Source: Candidatus Hydrogenedens sp.
Lineage (GTDB): Bacteria; Hydrogenedentota; Hydrogenedentia; Hydrogenedentales; Hydrogenedentaceae
Assembly (NCBI GenBank): GCA_020216745.1
Contig: JAIWNQ010000270.1
Location: 1 to 10,000, forward strand
Length of the DNA: 10,000 nucleotides
Reading direction: 5' to 3'
Shown here: positions 1 to 5,199 of the stretch, piece by piece
Layout: each line of letters begins with the position of its first letter
How positions within the stretch are numbered: position 1 is the first letter of the stretch
The notes under the pieces: generated by a model
What the model saw: the letters and a program-made list of their open reading frames with translations, nothing else
Told to the model about the DNA's origin: nothing
The model's database searches: none
Made by a program: the position numbers and the translations under genes

Positions 1-222
1 ATGTTTTAAATATACTTTTTATTTTGAATTTATTTTGTTATCAAACTCCTATTATATATTTTATTTTAAGTTCTATCCTACCAAAATAAAAATTGAAATT
101 CAACTTTAAATATCATTTTTTTTAATTTAATTTTTTGCATCATCATAAAAAAATATTCATGGTATCCCAGCCACTCCTGCCTGTGTCTTATACTTTGCAA
201 TTACATACTGCAAAGAAAACCT
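1..222. other. A+T-rich non-coding stretch
   Basis: No convincing gene is visible on either strand. Positions 1-160 are almost pure A/T with short homopolymer runs, stops in all frames and no hairpin strong enough to call a terminator. From about 164 the composition changes abruptly to the GC-richer repeat cluster that continues to about 470. It may hold the downstream end of a neighbouring transcript lying outside the window, but nothing in the sequence shows this. Confidence 0.6.
170..185 (-). repeat. Inverted copy of the hairpin motif at 447-462
   Basis: Read on the minus strand this is cacaggcaggagtggc, which matches the plus-strand sequence cacgggcaggagttgc at 447-462 in 14 of 16 positions. 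The copy at 447-464 still folds cleanly, whereas here the stem is degraded. It appears to be a decayed member of the small palindromic repeat family in this intergenic region. Confidence 0.5.
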
Positions 223-290
223 AACCACAGAGTACACAGAGAACCACAGAGTTTTCTCAATTCTTTCCTCAGTGTTCTCTATGATGTACT
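223..290. repeat. ACACAGAG-type interspersed repeat with imperfect inverted arms
   Basis: The left arm holds three short direct units, aaccacagag (223-232), tacacagag (233-241) and aaccacagag (242-251). The right arm (267-290) read on the opposite strand is agtacatcatagagaac followed by actgagg. It pairs imperfectly with 231-251, sharing AGTACA and AGAGAAC. From memory, similar accacagag/acacagag repeats with a mirrored ctctgtg half are scattered between genes in many environmental bacterial genomes. I see no coding potential or transposase here, so I call it a non-autonomous or structural intergenic repeat. Whether it is multi-copy in this genome cannot be seen from one window. Confidence 0.55.
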
Positions 291-306
291 TGTTTCTAAA
301 GGTAAG

Positions 307-332
307 TGTAGGGGGAGCATTCCTGCTCCCCT
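307..332 (+). repeat. REP-like palindrome, GTAGGGGG type
   Basis: The arms ggggagca (312-319) and tgctcccc (324-331) form a perfect 8-bp stem around the loop ttcc, preceded by gtag. A run of nine A follows on the plus strand. This gives no U-tract after the hairpin in either transcription direction, so it is not an intrinsic terminator. The GTAGGGG edge reappears in inverted orientation at 429-435, which suggests a REP-like pair. On the minus strand the apex reads CAGGAATG, close to the CAGGAGT apex of the hairpin at 450-464. Confidence 0.6.
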
Positions 333-399
333 AAAAAAAAATCACCATTAACATCCAATCTATCCCATTTGGTAACAAGGATAAATCTGTTACATCCAT

Positions 400-555
400 T
401 CACTCTTCAGGGTAGACACACAGGTCTGCCCCTACATATAATCCCTCACGGGCAGGAGTTGCCCATGGTAATTTATAAGACATGATTTTTTCAAAGTTGT
501 TAGGAATATCTATGTTCTTTTTAAGATTAAATTGTCTCAAAACTTTGTTCTTCAT
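400..555 (-). CDS. Possible small protein, 51 residues, unknown function
   Basis: An uninterrupted minus-strand ORF starts at ATG 555 and ends at TGA 400-402. The start is preceded by a strong Shine-Dalgarno GGAGGA (566-571, spacing 10), and a promoter-like sequence lies just upstream. The N-terminus reads MKNKVLRQFNLKKNIDIPNN and is basic; the remainder is short, with no transmembrane segment, signal peptide or known motif. The last third is encoded by the hairpin repeats at 410-431 and 450-464 and ends in VYPEE, so the original gene may have been invaded or extended by repeats, or the ORF may be fortuitous. The frame immediately after the stop has an ATG (399-397) and 22 more codons, which I do not consider a gene. 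The upstream signals are the main argument for it; I recognise no homologue. Confidence 0.35.
   Translation of the reverse strand: MKNKVLRQFNLKKNIDIPNNFEKIMSYKLPWATPAREGLYVGADLCVYPEE
410..435 (-). repeat. REP-like palindrome, inverted partner of 307-332
   Basis: Arms gggtagac (410-417) and gtctgccc (424-431) form an 8-bp stem with one G-T pair and a six-base loop. On the minus strand the element begins gtaggggcagac, the same GTAGGGG edge as the element at 307-332 but facing the other way. The two lie about 80 bases apart, and a weaker inverted repeat (372-377 with 388-393) lies between them. This layout resembles a REP doublet. It overlaps the 3' part of the small minus-strand ORF at 400-555. 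Confidence 0.55.
447..464 (+). repeat. Short hairpin with CAGGAGT apex
   Basis: gggca (450-454) and tgccc (460-464) pair perfectly around ggagt. Positions 447-462 are repeated in inverted form at 170-185 with two mismatches. It belongs to the same cluster of extragenic palindromes and also lies inside the small minus-strand ORF at 400-555. No U-tract follows in either direction, so it is not a terminator. Confidence 0.5.
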
Positions 556-580
556 CTTTTATATATCCTCCACATAAAAA

Positions 581-609
581 ATTATGCCAAGAAATACGCA
601 AATTGTAAT
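581..609 (-). promoter_or_regulatory. Candidate promoter for the small minus-strand ORF
   Basis: On the minus strand, TGGCATAAT (581-589) reads as an extended -10 with five of six consensus bases in the hexamer. ATTACA (604-609) sits 17 bases upstream as a weak -35, matching TTGACA at four positions. A start near 574 would leave a very short leader before the GGAGGA ribosome binding site. In A+T-rich DNA such matches also arise by chance. Confidence 0.3.
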
Positions 610-630
610 GTATGAATAAAAGGAGGGTTT

Positions 631-660
631 TTGACATAAAGGATAAAGAGAATTTATAGA
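631..660 (+). promoter_or_regulatory. Candidate upstream promoter for leuC
   Basis: A perfect -35 hexamer TTGACA (631-636) is followed after 18 bases by TATAGA (655-660), four of six matches to the -10 consensus. It would give a leader of about 115 bases for leuC. It is the weaker of the two candidates on its -10 element and the stronger on its -35. Confidence 0.35.
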
Positions 661-704
661 TAGATAACAAGGTAATTTATAAAAGGAAAGATATGAATAA
701 AGTT

Positions 705-713
705 TGTTATAAT
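705..713 (+). promoter_or_regulatory. Candidate extended -10 promoter for leuC
   Basis: TGTTATAAT is a perfect TATAAT hexamer (708-713) immediately preceded by TGn, the extended -10 signature that lessens the need for a -35. No -35 hexamer is visible at the proper distance. Transcription would start near 720 and leave a leader of about 60 bases. That leader shows no leucine-rich leader peptide, T-box or attenuator hairpin. A 12-bp A/T palindrome (757-768) lies in it, probably by chance. Confidence 0.45.
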
Positions 714-782
714 ATTATCCCTTCTTGATGAAATAAAATTGTAAAGAGTAAGATTATATTTATAAATAAGAAAGGAAATGCA

Positions 783-2195
783 ATGCCAAAAAACATTTAT
801 GAAAAGATATGGGATGCACATTTGGTTCATACACCTGATGACCAGGACCCTATTATCTATATCGACAGGCACTATATCCATGAAGTAACGTCACCGCAAG
901 CATTTGAAGGACTAAGAATTACAGGTAGAAAAGTGCGTCGTCCTGATTTGACTTTTGCTACGATGGACCATAATATACCGACAACGAATCGTGATAAACC
1001 GATTGCAGACCCGATGTCTGCGTTACAGGTAGAGACATTAAAAAATAATTGCAAGGAATTTGGTATCCAGTGTTTTGATATGCATGACCCACGAAATGGG
1101 ATAGTTCATGTTGTGGGTCCGGAGTTAGGATTAACACAACCAGGGATGACGATTGTTTGTGGAGATTCTCATACTTCAACACACGGTGCTTTTGGTGCAC
1201 TTGCGTTTGGTATTGGAACAAGTGAAGTGGAGCATGTCCTTGCTACGCAAACATTATTGCAAAGAAAATCTAAGACAATGGAAATTTGTATCACAGGCAA
1301 ACTACCTATAGGTGTTACTGCAAAAGACCTTATTATGCATATTATCGGGAAAATAGGAACAGATGGAGGCACGGGTTATGTAATTGAATACACAGGAGAA
1401 GTTGTTAGAAACCTTTCTATGGAAGGTCGTATGACTTTGTGCAATATGACCATAGAGGCAGGTGCACGAGCAGGGCTAATTTCTCCTGATGAGACGACTG
1501 TGAAATATTTATTAGGAAGACCTTATATTCCAAAACATATCCCCGAAGAAGAACTGATAAAACTCTGGTTGTCATGGGCATCTGACTCTGGCTGTTCTTA
1601 TGATAAAACAATAATCATTAATGCTAAGGATGTAGAACCGCAAGTAACATGGGGAACATCTCCCGAAATGGTTGCTCCTATTTCAGGCAGGGTTCCTGTG
1701 TTAAATGAGATACAGGATACAAACCGCAGAAATGCGGTTAACAAAGCCCTCCAATATATGGGACTTGAAGAAGGAACTCCTATCGAAGCCATCGAAGTAG
1801 ATAAGATATTTATTGGTTCCTGTACAAATGGAAGGATTGAGGATTTACGAGAAGTGGCAAAGGTTGTGAAGGGTTATAAAGTTAATAAGAGAATAAAGCA
1901 GGCAATAATTGTTCCAGGTTCGATGTTAGTAAAGAGACAAGCAGAACAGGAAGGATTACACAATATTTTTATAGAAGCAGGTTTTGAATGGAGAGAACCA
2001 GGTTGCTCCATGTGCCTCGCAATGAACGATGATCGATTAAATCCGGGGGAACGTTGTGCCTCCACTTCAAACCGTAACTTCGAAGGTCGACAAGGTAAAG
2101 GAGGACGCACACACCTTGTTAGTCCAGCCATGGCTGGAGCCTGTGCTATTACTGGACATTTTGTTGATATTCGTAAATGGAAATTTAATGAATAA
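783..2195 (+). CDS. leuC: 3-isopropylmalate dehydratase, large subunit
   Basis: The large, iron-sulfur-containing subunit of isopropylmalate isomerase interconverts 2- and 3-isopropylmalate in leucine biosynthesis in the cytosol, as a heterodimer with LeuD. At 470 residues it matches the bacterial-type family (E. coli LeuC is about 466) and aligns along its whole length. The [4Fe-4S] cysteines are visible as C347 ([11 protein letters not shown]), C408 and C411 ([10 protein letters not shown]). Other landmarks are [20 protein letters not shown] near residue 26, [17 protein letters not shown] at 128-144, and a C-terminal [20 protein letters not shown] block. A small variation, VPGSMLVK where many family members have VPGSGPVK, is unlikely to matter. 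The ATG at 783 has AAGGA at 772-776. The gene leads the leuCD pair and ends 14 bases before leuD. No leuA or leuB is in the window. Confidence 0.97.
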   Translation: MPKNIYEKIWDAHLVHTPDDQDPIIYIDRHYIHEVTSPQAFEGLRITGRKVRRPDLTFATMDHNIPTTNRDKPIADPMSALQVETLKNNCKEFGIQCFDMHDPRNGIVHVVGPELGLTQPGMTIVCGDSHTSTHGAFGALAFGIGTSEVEHVLATQTLLQRKSKTMEICITGKLPIGVTAKDLIMHIIGKIGTDGGTGYVIEYTGEVVRNLSMEGRMTLCNMTIEAGARAGLISPDETTVKYLLGRPYIPKHIPEEELIKLWLSWASDSGCSYDKTIIINAKDVEPQVTWGTSPEMVAPISGRVPVLNEIQDTNRRNAVNKALQYMGLEEGTPIEAIEVDKIFIGSCTNGRIEDLREVAKVVKGYKVNKRIKQAIIVPGSMLVKRQAEQEGLHNIFIEAGFEWREPGCSMCLAMNDDRLNPGERCASTSNRNFEGRQGKGGRTHLVSPAMAGACAITGHFVDIRKWKFNE

Positions 2196-2209
2196 AAGGA
2201 GATAGAACA

Positions 2210-2809
2210 GTGGAGAAATTTACTGTATTAAAAGGAATTGTCGCACCTTTAGATGCGAGAAATGTAGATACAGACCAGATAGTTCCGAAACAATTTTTGA
2301 AACGAATACAGAGAACAGGTTATGAAGATGTCCTTTTTTATGATTGGCGTTATCTCGATGATGGGAAAACACCCAATCCGCAATTTGAGATGAATGCACC
2401 ACGTTATAAAGGTGCTACTATTTTATTGACACGTGACAATTTCGGTTGCGGTTCGTCACGGGAGCACGCACCATGGGCATTAAAGGACTATGGTTTCCGT
2501 TGTATTCTGGCTATTTCGTTTGCCGATATTTTTTACAATAATTGTTTTAATAACGGAATTTTACCTATTACCTTGTCACCAGAAATAATCGAGCAATTAT
2601 TCAATGAAGTTCGTGCTAAAGAGGGGTATACATTAAAGATCGATTTAATAAATCAACAAATTACCAAGCCAGATGGGGAACAAATACATTTTGACATCCA
2701 TTCCTTCTTAAAGGAACGTTTATTAAATGGATGGGACCAGATAGGTCTCACATTGCGATTTGAAAAATTAATAGACCAATTTGAAAAGAAACATCCTCTG
2801 AAGTTATGA
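2210..2809 (+). CDS. leuD: 3-isopropylmalate dehydratase, small subunit
   Basis: The small 'swivel' subunit completes the active site of isopropylmalate isomerase with LeuC. Its 199 residues match the bacterial form (about 200). Signature segments are [15 protein letters not shown] at 18-32 and [13 protein letters not shown] at 79-91, the substrate-binding loop of the family; the tail contains the usual [10 protein letters not shown]. The start is GTG at 2210, chosen because AAGGAG (2196-2201) lies 8 bases upstream and the N-terminus matches the family. The 14-base gap from leuC implies one transcript and balanced subunit synthesis. Its length and its pairing with an E. coli-like LeuC favour leucine biosynthesis over homoaconitase or the short archaeal-type enzymes. 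It ends in TGA. Confidence 0.96.
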   Translation: MEKFTVLKGIVAPLDARNVDTDQIVPKQFLKRIQRTGYEDVLFYDWRYLDDGKTPNPQFEMNAPRYKGATILLTRDNFGCGSSREHAPWALKDYGFRCILAISFADIFYNNCFNNGILPITLSPEIIEQLFNEVRAKEGYTLKIDLINQQITKPDGEQIHFDIHSFLKERLLNGWDQIGLTLRFEKLIDQFEKKHPLKL

Positions 2810-2827
2810 AACAAAACATAATTTCAG

Positions 2828-2835
2828 AAAGGAGG
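2828..2835 (+). promoter_or_regulatory. Shine-Dalgarno that sets the start of the FmdB-like gene
   Basis: AAAGGAGG lies only one base before the in-frame ATG at 2837 but 7 bases before the next ATG at 2843. The second is therefore the likely start, which also gives the MPxYxY N-terminus typical of FmdB-like proteins. Confidence 0.75.
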
Positions 2836-2842
2836 AATGAAC

Positions 2843-3145
2843 ATGCCTTTATACACATATCAGGTAATTCACGAGGACGGTAGCGAAGGTGAAATTATCG
2901 AAGTGTTTCAAAAGGCAGGTGAGCCTCCTTTACAGTTCCATCCACAAACAGGCGAAAAAGTAATTCGGATATTTAAGCCTGCACATATTGCAGGTTGGGC
3001 TAATGAACGGATGGCAAAACAAATGTTAAGTGACAAAAACCTTGCTGAAAAAGGTTTTACAAAGTATGTTCGCTCAGGCAAAGGTTATTATGAAAAAACA
3101 ACAGGGAAAGAAGGACCGCCTACAATAAATGTCAATGGACCATAA
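2843..3145 (+). CDS. FmdB-like small protein lacking the zinc-ribbon cysteines
   Basis: A 100-residue cytosolic protein starting MPLYTYQVIHEDGS. The N-terminal MPxYxY, the later KVIRIF strand and a C-terminal GFTKYVRSGKGYYEK resemble the FmdB/zinc-ribbon regulatory-like family, whose members normally carry two CxxC knuckles. Here there is no cysteine at all: the first knuckle is replaced around HEDGS (10-14) and the second by HPQTGE (33-38). From memory, similar Cys-free versions occur in Planctomycetota-like bacteria, so this is probably a stable variant and not a damaged gene. Family function is poorly defined (regulator or small accessory protein), and metal binding here is doubtful. It lies 33 bases after leuD on the same strand and may share its transcript. 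The tail after about residue 85 is Gly/Pro-rich and probably disordered. Confidence 0.7.
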   Translation: MPLYTYQVIHEDGSEGEIIEVFQKAGEPPLQFHPQTGEKVIRIFKPAHIAGWANERMAKQMLSDKNLAEKGFTKYVRSGKGYYEKTTGKEGPPTINVNGP

Positions 3146-3205
3146 TTCGCTTGAATATTCCCTATCTATTTTTATATGCTTTAATAAAATTTGTTAAATT
3201 AACTC

Positions 3206-3211
3206 AGGAGG
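3206..3211 (+). promoter_or_regulatory. Shine-Dalgarno that sets the lipoprotein start at 3220
   Basis: A perfect AGGAGG lies 8 bases before ATG 3220. The longer reading from TTG 3151 has no such signal and would place 23 extra residues before the signal peptide. Confidence 0.8.
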
Positions 3212-3219
3212 TATATATC

Positions 3220-3720
3220 ATGAGTGTAAGAAAATTCTCAACGTTTTTAATTGTTTTGTCCCTATTCTCAATATTAATTTTATCTTCTGGCTGTGGTTCT
3301 ATGCCGTGGAAGAAGAATAAAGACCAACCGCCTCCTGTGGAACTGTTAGATGAGACGAAGGCGGAAACATCAACTGGATTGCCAGAAGGAACTACAACTC
3401 TTGTGCCAGGAACTCAGCGATTTAAAGACGTTCCGTTACCAGATAAGGTAAAAGAAGATTTTGACCGTTCGTATGTATATGAATCGAGCACTATGCAAGT
3501 AGGTCGGATGGTATACAACATCAGAGCAGATGTAAATGATATTGCCCAGTTTTATATTAAAGAATGCCCCAAAAATGGGTGGAAATTGGATAATGTTATC
3601 CAAGGAGATGGAATACAACTAAATTATTCAAAAGAGGGAAGAAAACTTCAAGTTAATATACGTTCTCGAGGAATTGGAAGACCGAAACAGCTAATTACAA
3701 CATTAACACCTTCTGAATAA
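3220..3720 (+). CDS. Small predicted lipoprotein, unknown function
   Basis: A 166-residue protein with a classic lipoprotein signal: basic start (MSVRK), a hydrophobic core at 6-21 and a lipobox-like SSGC ending at Cys25. It would be exported, lipidated on Cys25 and anchored to a membrane facing the periplasm. A Pro/Lys-rich linker (about 29-75) leads to a compact C-terminal domain (about 80-166) with YVYESSTMQVGRMVYNIRAD, an FYIKECPKNGWKL segment and alternating strands. I recall similar 'fragrance' domains, in which a short helix plus NGW precedes a sheet, in small lipoproteins of other bacteria, but I cannot name the family with certainty. The start follows from the perfect Shine-Dalgarno at 3206-3211. 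It lies 6 bases before a second lipoprotein gene and the two are probably co-transcribed. Confidence 0.75.
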   Translation: MSVRKFSTFLIVLSLFSILILSSGCGSMPWKKNKDQPPPVELLDETKAETSTGLPEGTTTLVPGTQRFKDVPLPDKVKEDFDRSYVYESSTMQVGRMVYNIRADVNDIAQFYIKECPKNGWKLDNVIQGDGIQLNYSKEGRKLQVNIRSRGIGRPKQLITTLTPSE

Positions 3721-3726
3721 TTATAA

Positions 3727-4227
3727 ATGAGCCGTGTTATTGTTTCTTTAAGATTTATATACATATTATTACTTTTAAGTATTGTGGGAAGTACTTTTAT
3801 TTTAACTTCCTGTAATACTGTTAAAAGGATAGATATTCCTCTCTTAAATAAATCTGCCTCATCTGAGCGAGAGCAAATAATTTCTGTTCTTGATTCTGTT
3901 GAGAGACTGGTTGAAAGGAAACAATTACGAAAAGCAATGGATTATATTTCATTGGATTATAGAGACGAACAAAATAGAAAATACAATGATATTAGAGAAT
4001 ATTTGCAAGGTATTATTCGAGATTACAGAGTTATACGTATTACAAGAGCAACACCAGAAATAAACATAGAAGGTAATAAAGCGACAGTTATCGATACATT
4101 TGGAACTATTGCAGAGCCTTTTGACCCTGTGCAAGGCGTTCCTGTAAATATTCAGGGGAAAGTAATCATCACATTACAAAAAGAGTCCGATGGATGGAAA
4201 ATTATTTCTTGGAGTCCTCTTTTGTGA
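3727..4227 (+). CDS. Small predicted lipoprotein with NTF2/SnoaL-like fold
   Basis: A 166-residue protein with a signal sequence MSRVIVSLRFIYILLLLSIV and the lipobox LTSC ending at Cys29, so it is probably lipidated and periplasm-facing. After a short linker, residues 45-166 look like an NTF2/SnoaL-type alpha-beta domain: helices (REQIISVLDSVERLVERKQL, then DIREYLQGIIRDYR), followed by strands and a closing DGWKIISWSPL, a typical end for the fold. Assignment is by pattern, not by a specific family. No Shine-Dalgarno is visible before the ATG, which follows the previous stop by 6 bases, so translation is probably coupled to the upstream lipoprotein gene. Equal length and adjacency suggest a shared envelope role, but their mature domains do not look alike. 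It ends in TGA. Confidence 0.72.
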   Translation: MSRVIVSLRFIYILLLLSIVGSTFILTSCNTVKRIDIPLLNKSASSEREQIISVLDSVERLVERKQLRKAMDYISLDYRDEQNRKYNDIREYLQGIIRDYRVIRITRATPEINIEGNKATVIDTFGTIAEPFDPVQGVPVNIQGKVIITLQKESDGWKIISWSPLL

Positions 4228-4229
4228 TT

Positions 4230-4259
4230 TTGTTCTACCCCTGAGTATATCGGTATAAT
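4230..4259 (+). promoter_or_regulatory. Candidate promoter for the TPR gene
   Basis: A perfect -10 TATAAT at 4254-4259 has only a weak -35 (TTGTTC, 4230-4235) at an 18-base spacing. It lies in the 80-base gap after the lipoprotein pair and would start transcription near 4266, about 40 bases before the TPR gene. It marks a plausible break between the leuCD-lipoprotein run and the next unit. Confidence 0.4.
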
Positions 4260-4307
4260 TCTTAACTTAATAACATTAATAAACAAATGTGAAGGGGATT
4301 TTTATCT

Positions 4308-5129
4308 ATGCCAATTCGTAGACAGAAAAAAAGAAAGACAGAAGTAAAAGACATCATGCCCAATATGGAAGAGCCTAAAAACCAATTACTTTTATGGTGG
4401 GCTCACATTAAAGAGAATATTTACCTTTATTCTTTTTCAGTGTTATTTATTTTGTTGTGCGTTATCATCGGTGGATTTTATGGGTCCTATAAATCATCAA
4501 AAACAAAAGATGTAATGACAAAGTATGCCAGTGCTGTCTTAAAAGAGGATTTGCAAGAACGACTGGATGCACTTAAACCATTATTGGATATAAATGCACC
4601 GTTATCAGCCGAAATTTTATATGTATATGGCGAAACAGCAATGGCTTTAGGGAAACTTGACGAGGCGGAAAACGTCTGGAAAAAACTTTGTGATAAATAT
4701 CCACAATCCGAATGGGTTCCTAATGCACGTGAAGGATTAGGCTACTTGGAAGAATTAAGAAAGAACTATGATAATGCCATCAATATTTATAAAGAAATTA
4801 AGGAAAAGTGGAGTAATTCGTATATAGCGAAAAGACAATCATTTAATATCGCCCGTGTTTTAGAAGCAAAGGAGGATTTAAAAGGAGCGATTGAAGAATA
4901 TAAGAAGCAACAAGAAGAATTCCCAGATTCGTCAATTGCAAATAAAGCAAAAAGTGCCCTCGAAAAAATAAAAACAGACCATCCTGAATTATTCCCTGAA
5001 GAAAAGAAAGAAGAAGAAACTCAGCAAGGTGCTACAAAAGATGAAGTGAAAGAAAATACTGGAAATTTAGAGACCCAGAAAACCGTCAGTGAACCAGTGG
5101 AATCTTCTTCCCAACAAGAACAGCAATAA
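4308..5129 (+). CDS. Membrane-anchored TPR protein, YfgM-like
   Basis: A 273-residue protein with a basic cytosolic head (MPIRRQKKRK), one transmembrane helix at about 39-60 (YLYSFSVLFILLCVIIGGFY), then an exported helical domain. TPR-like pairs are visible at about 101-135 (YGETAMALGKLDEAENVWKK, ending YPQSEW), 137-170 (NYDNAINIYKEI) and 173-207 (KEDLKGAIEEYKKQ, ending FPDSS). Residues 225-273 are a Glu/Lys/Gln-rich, probably disordered tail. The layout resembles the TPR_21/YfgM-type proteins, which in E. coli associate with the Sec translocon and periplasmic chaperones; a direct functional equivalence is inference. The ATG is preceded by AAGGGGA at 4292-4298. A candidate promoter lies at 4230-4259. 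The 70-base gap to the next gene holds no clear terminator, so read-through into the GH38 gene is possible. Confidence 0.8.
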   Translation: MPIRRQKKRKTEVKDIMPNMEEPKNQLLLWWAHIKENIYLYSFSVLFILLCVIIGGFYGSYKSSKTKDVMTKYASAVLKEDLQERLDALKPLLDINAPLSAEILYVYGETAMALGKLDEAENVWKKLCDKYPQSEWVPNAREGLGYLEELRKNYDNAINIYKEIKEKWSNSYIAKRQSFNIARVLEAKEDLKGAIEEYKKQQEEFPDSSIANKAKSALEKIKTDHPELFPEEKKEEETQQGATKDEVKENTGNLETQKTVSEPVESSSQQEQQ

Positions 5130-5199
5130 GAGTTCTCTACAAAAATAATATAAAAAGTCTATATGCACAAAACAATGATAATGAGGGGTTACCACACTT

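Noticed and set aside
307..341. GC-rich hairpin next to a nine-base A run, as an intrinsic terminator
   Set aside because: For the plus strand the hairpin is followed by A, not U. For the minus strand the U-tract would precede the hairpin. Neither order makes a terminator.
333..402. UGA read-through of the small minus-strand ORF into 22 more in-frame codons
   Set aside because: TGA ends leuD and the second lipoprotein normally, no recoding element is visible, and the extension ends at an A/T run.
757..768. Perfect 12-bp palindrome tatttataaata in the leuC leader, as an operator
   Set aside because: It is made only of A and T in very A+T-rich DNA, where such palindromes are expected by chance, and there is no second copy.
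872..2131. Several minus-strand open frames of 60-87 codons inside leuC
   Set aside because: They are antisense shadows of a highly conserved gene, without ribosome binding sites or recognisable protein features.
3151..3219. N-terminal extension of the first lipoprotein from TTG 3151
   Set aside because: It has no Shine-Dalgarno and would put 23 residues before a typical signal peptide. ATG 3220 has a perfect AGGAGG.
4234..4245. tctacccctgag before the TPR gene as another copy of the palindromic repeat near 410
   Set aside because: The resemblance covers about ten bases with no paired arm or hairpin nearby, so it is within chance.
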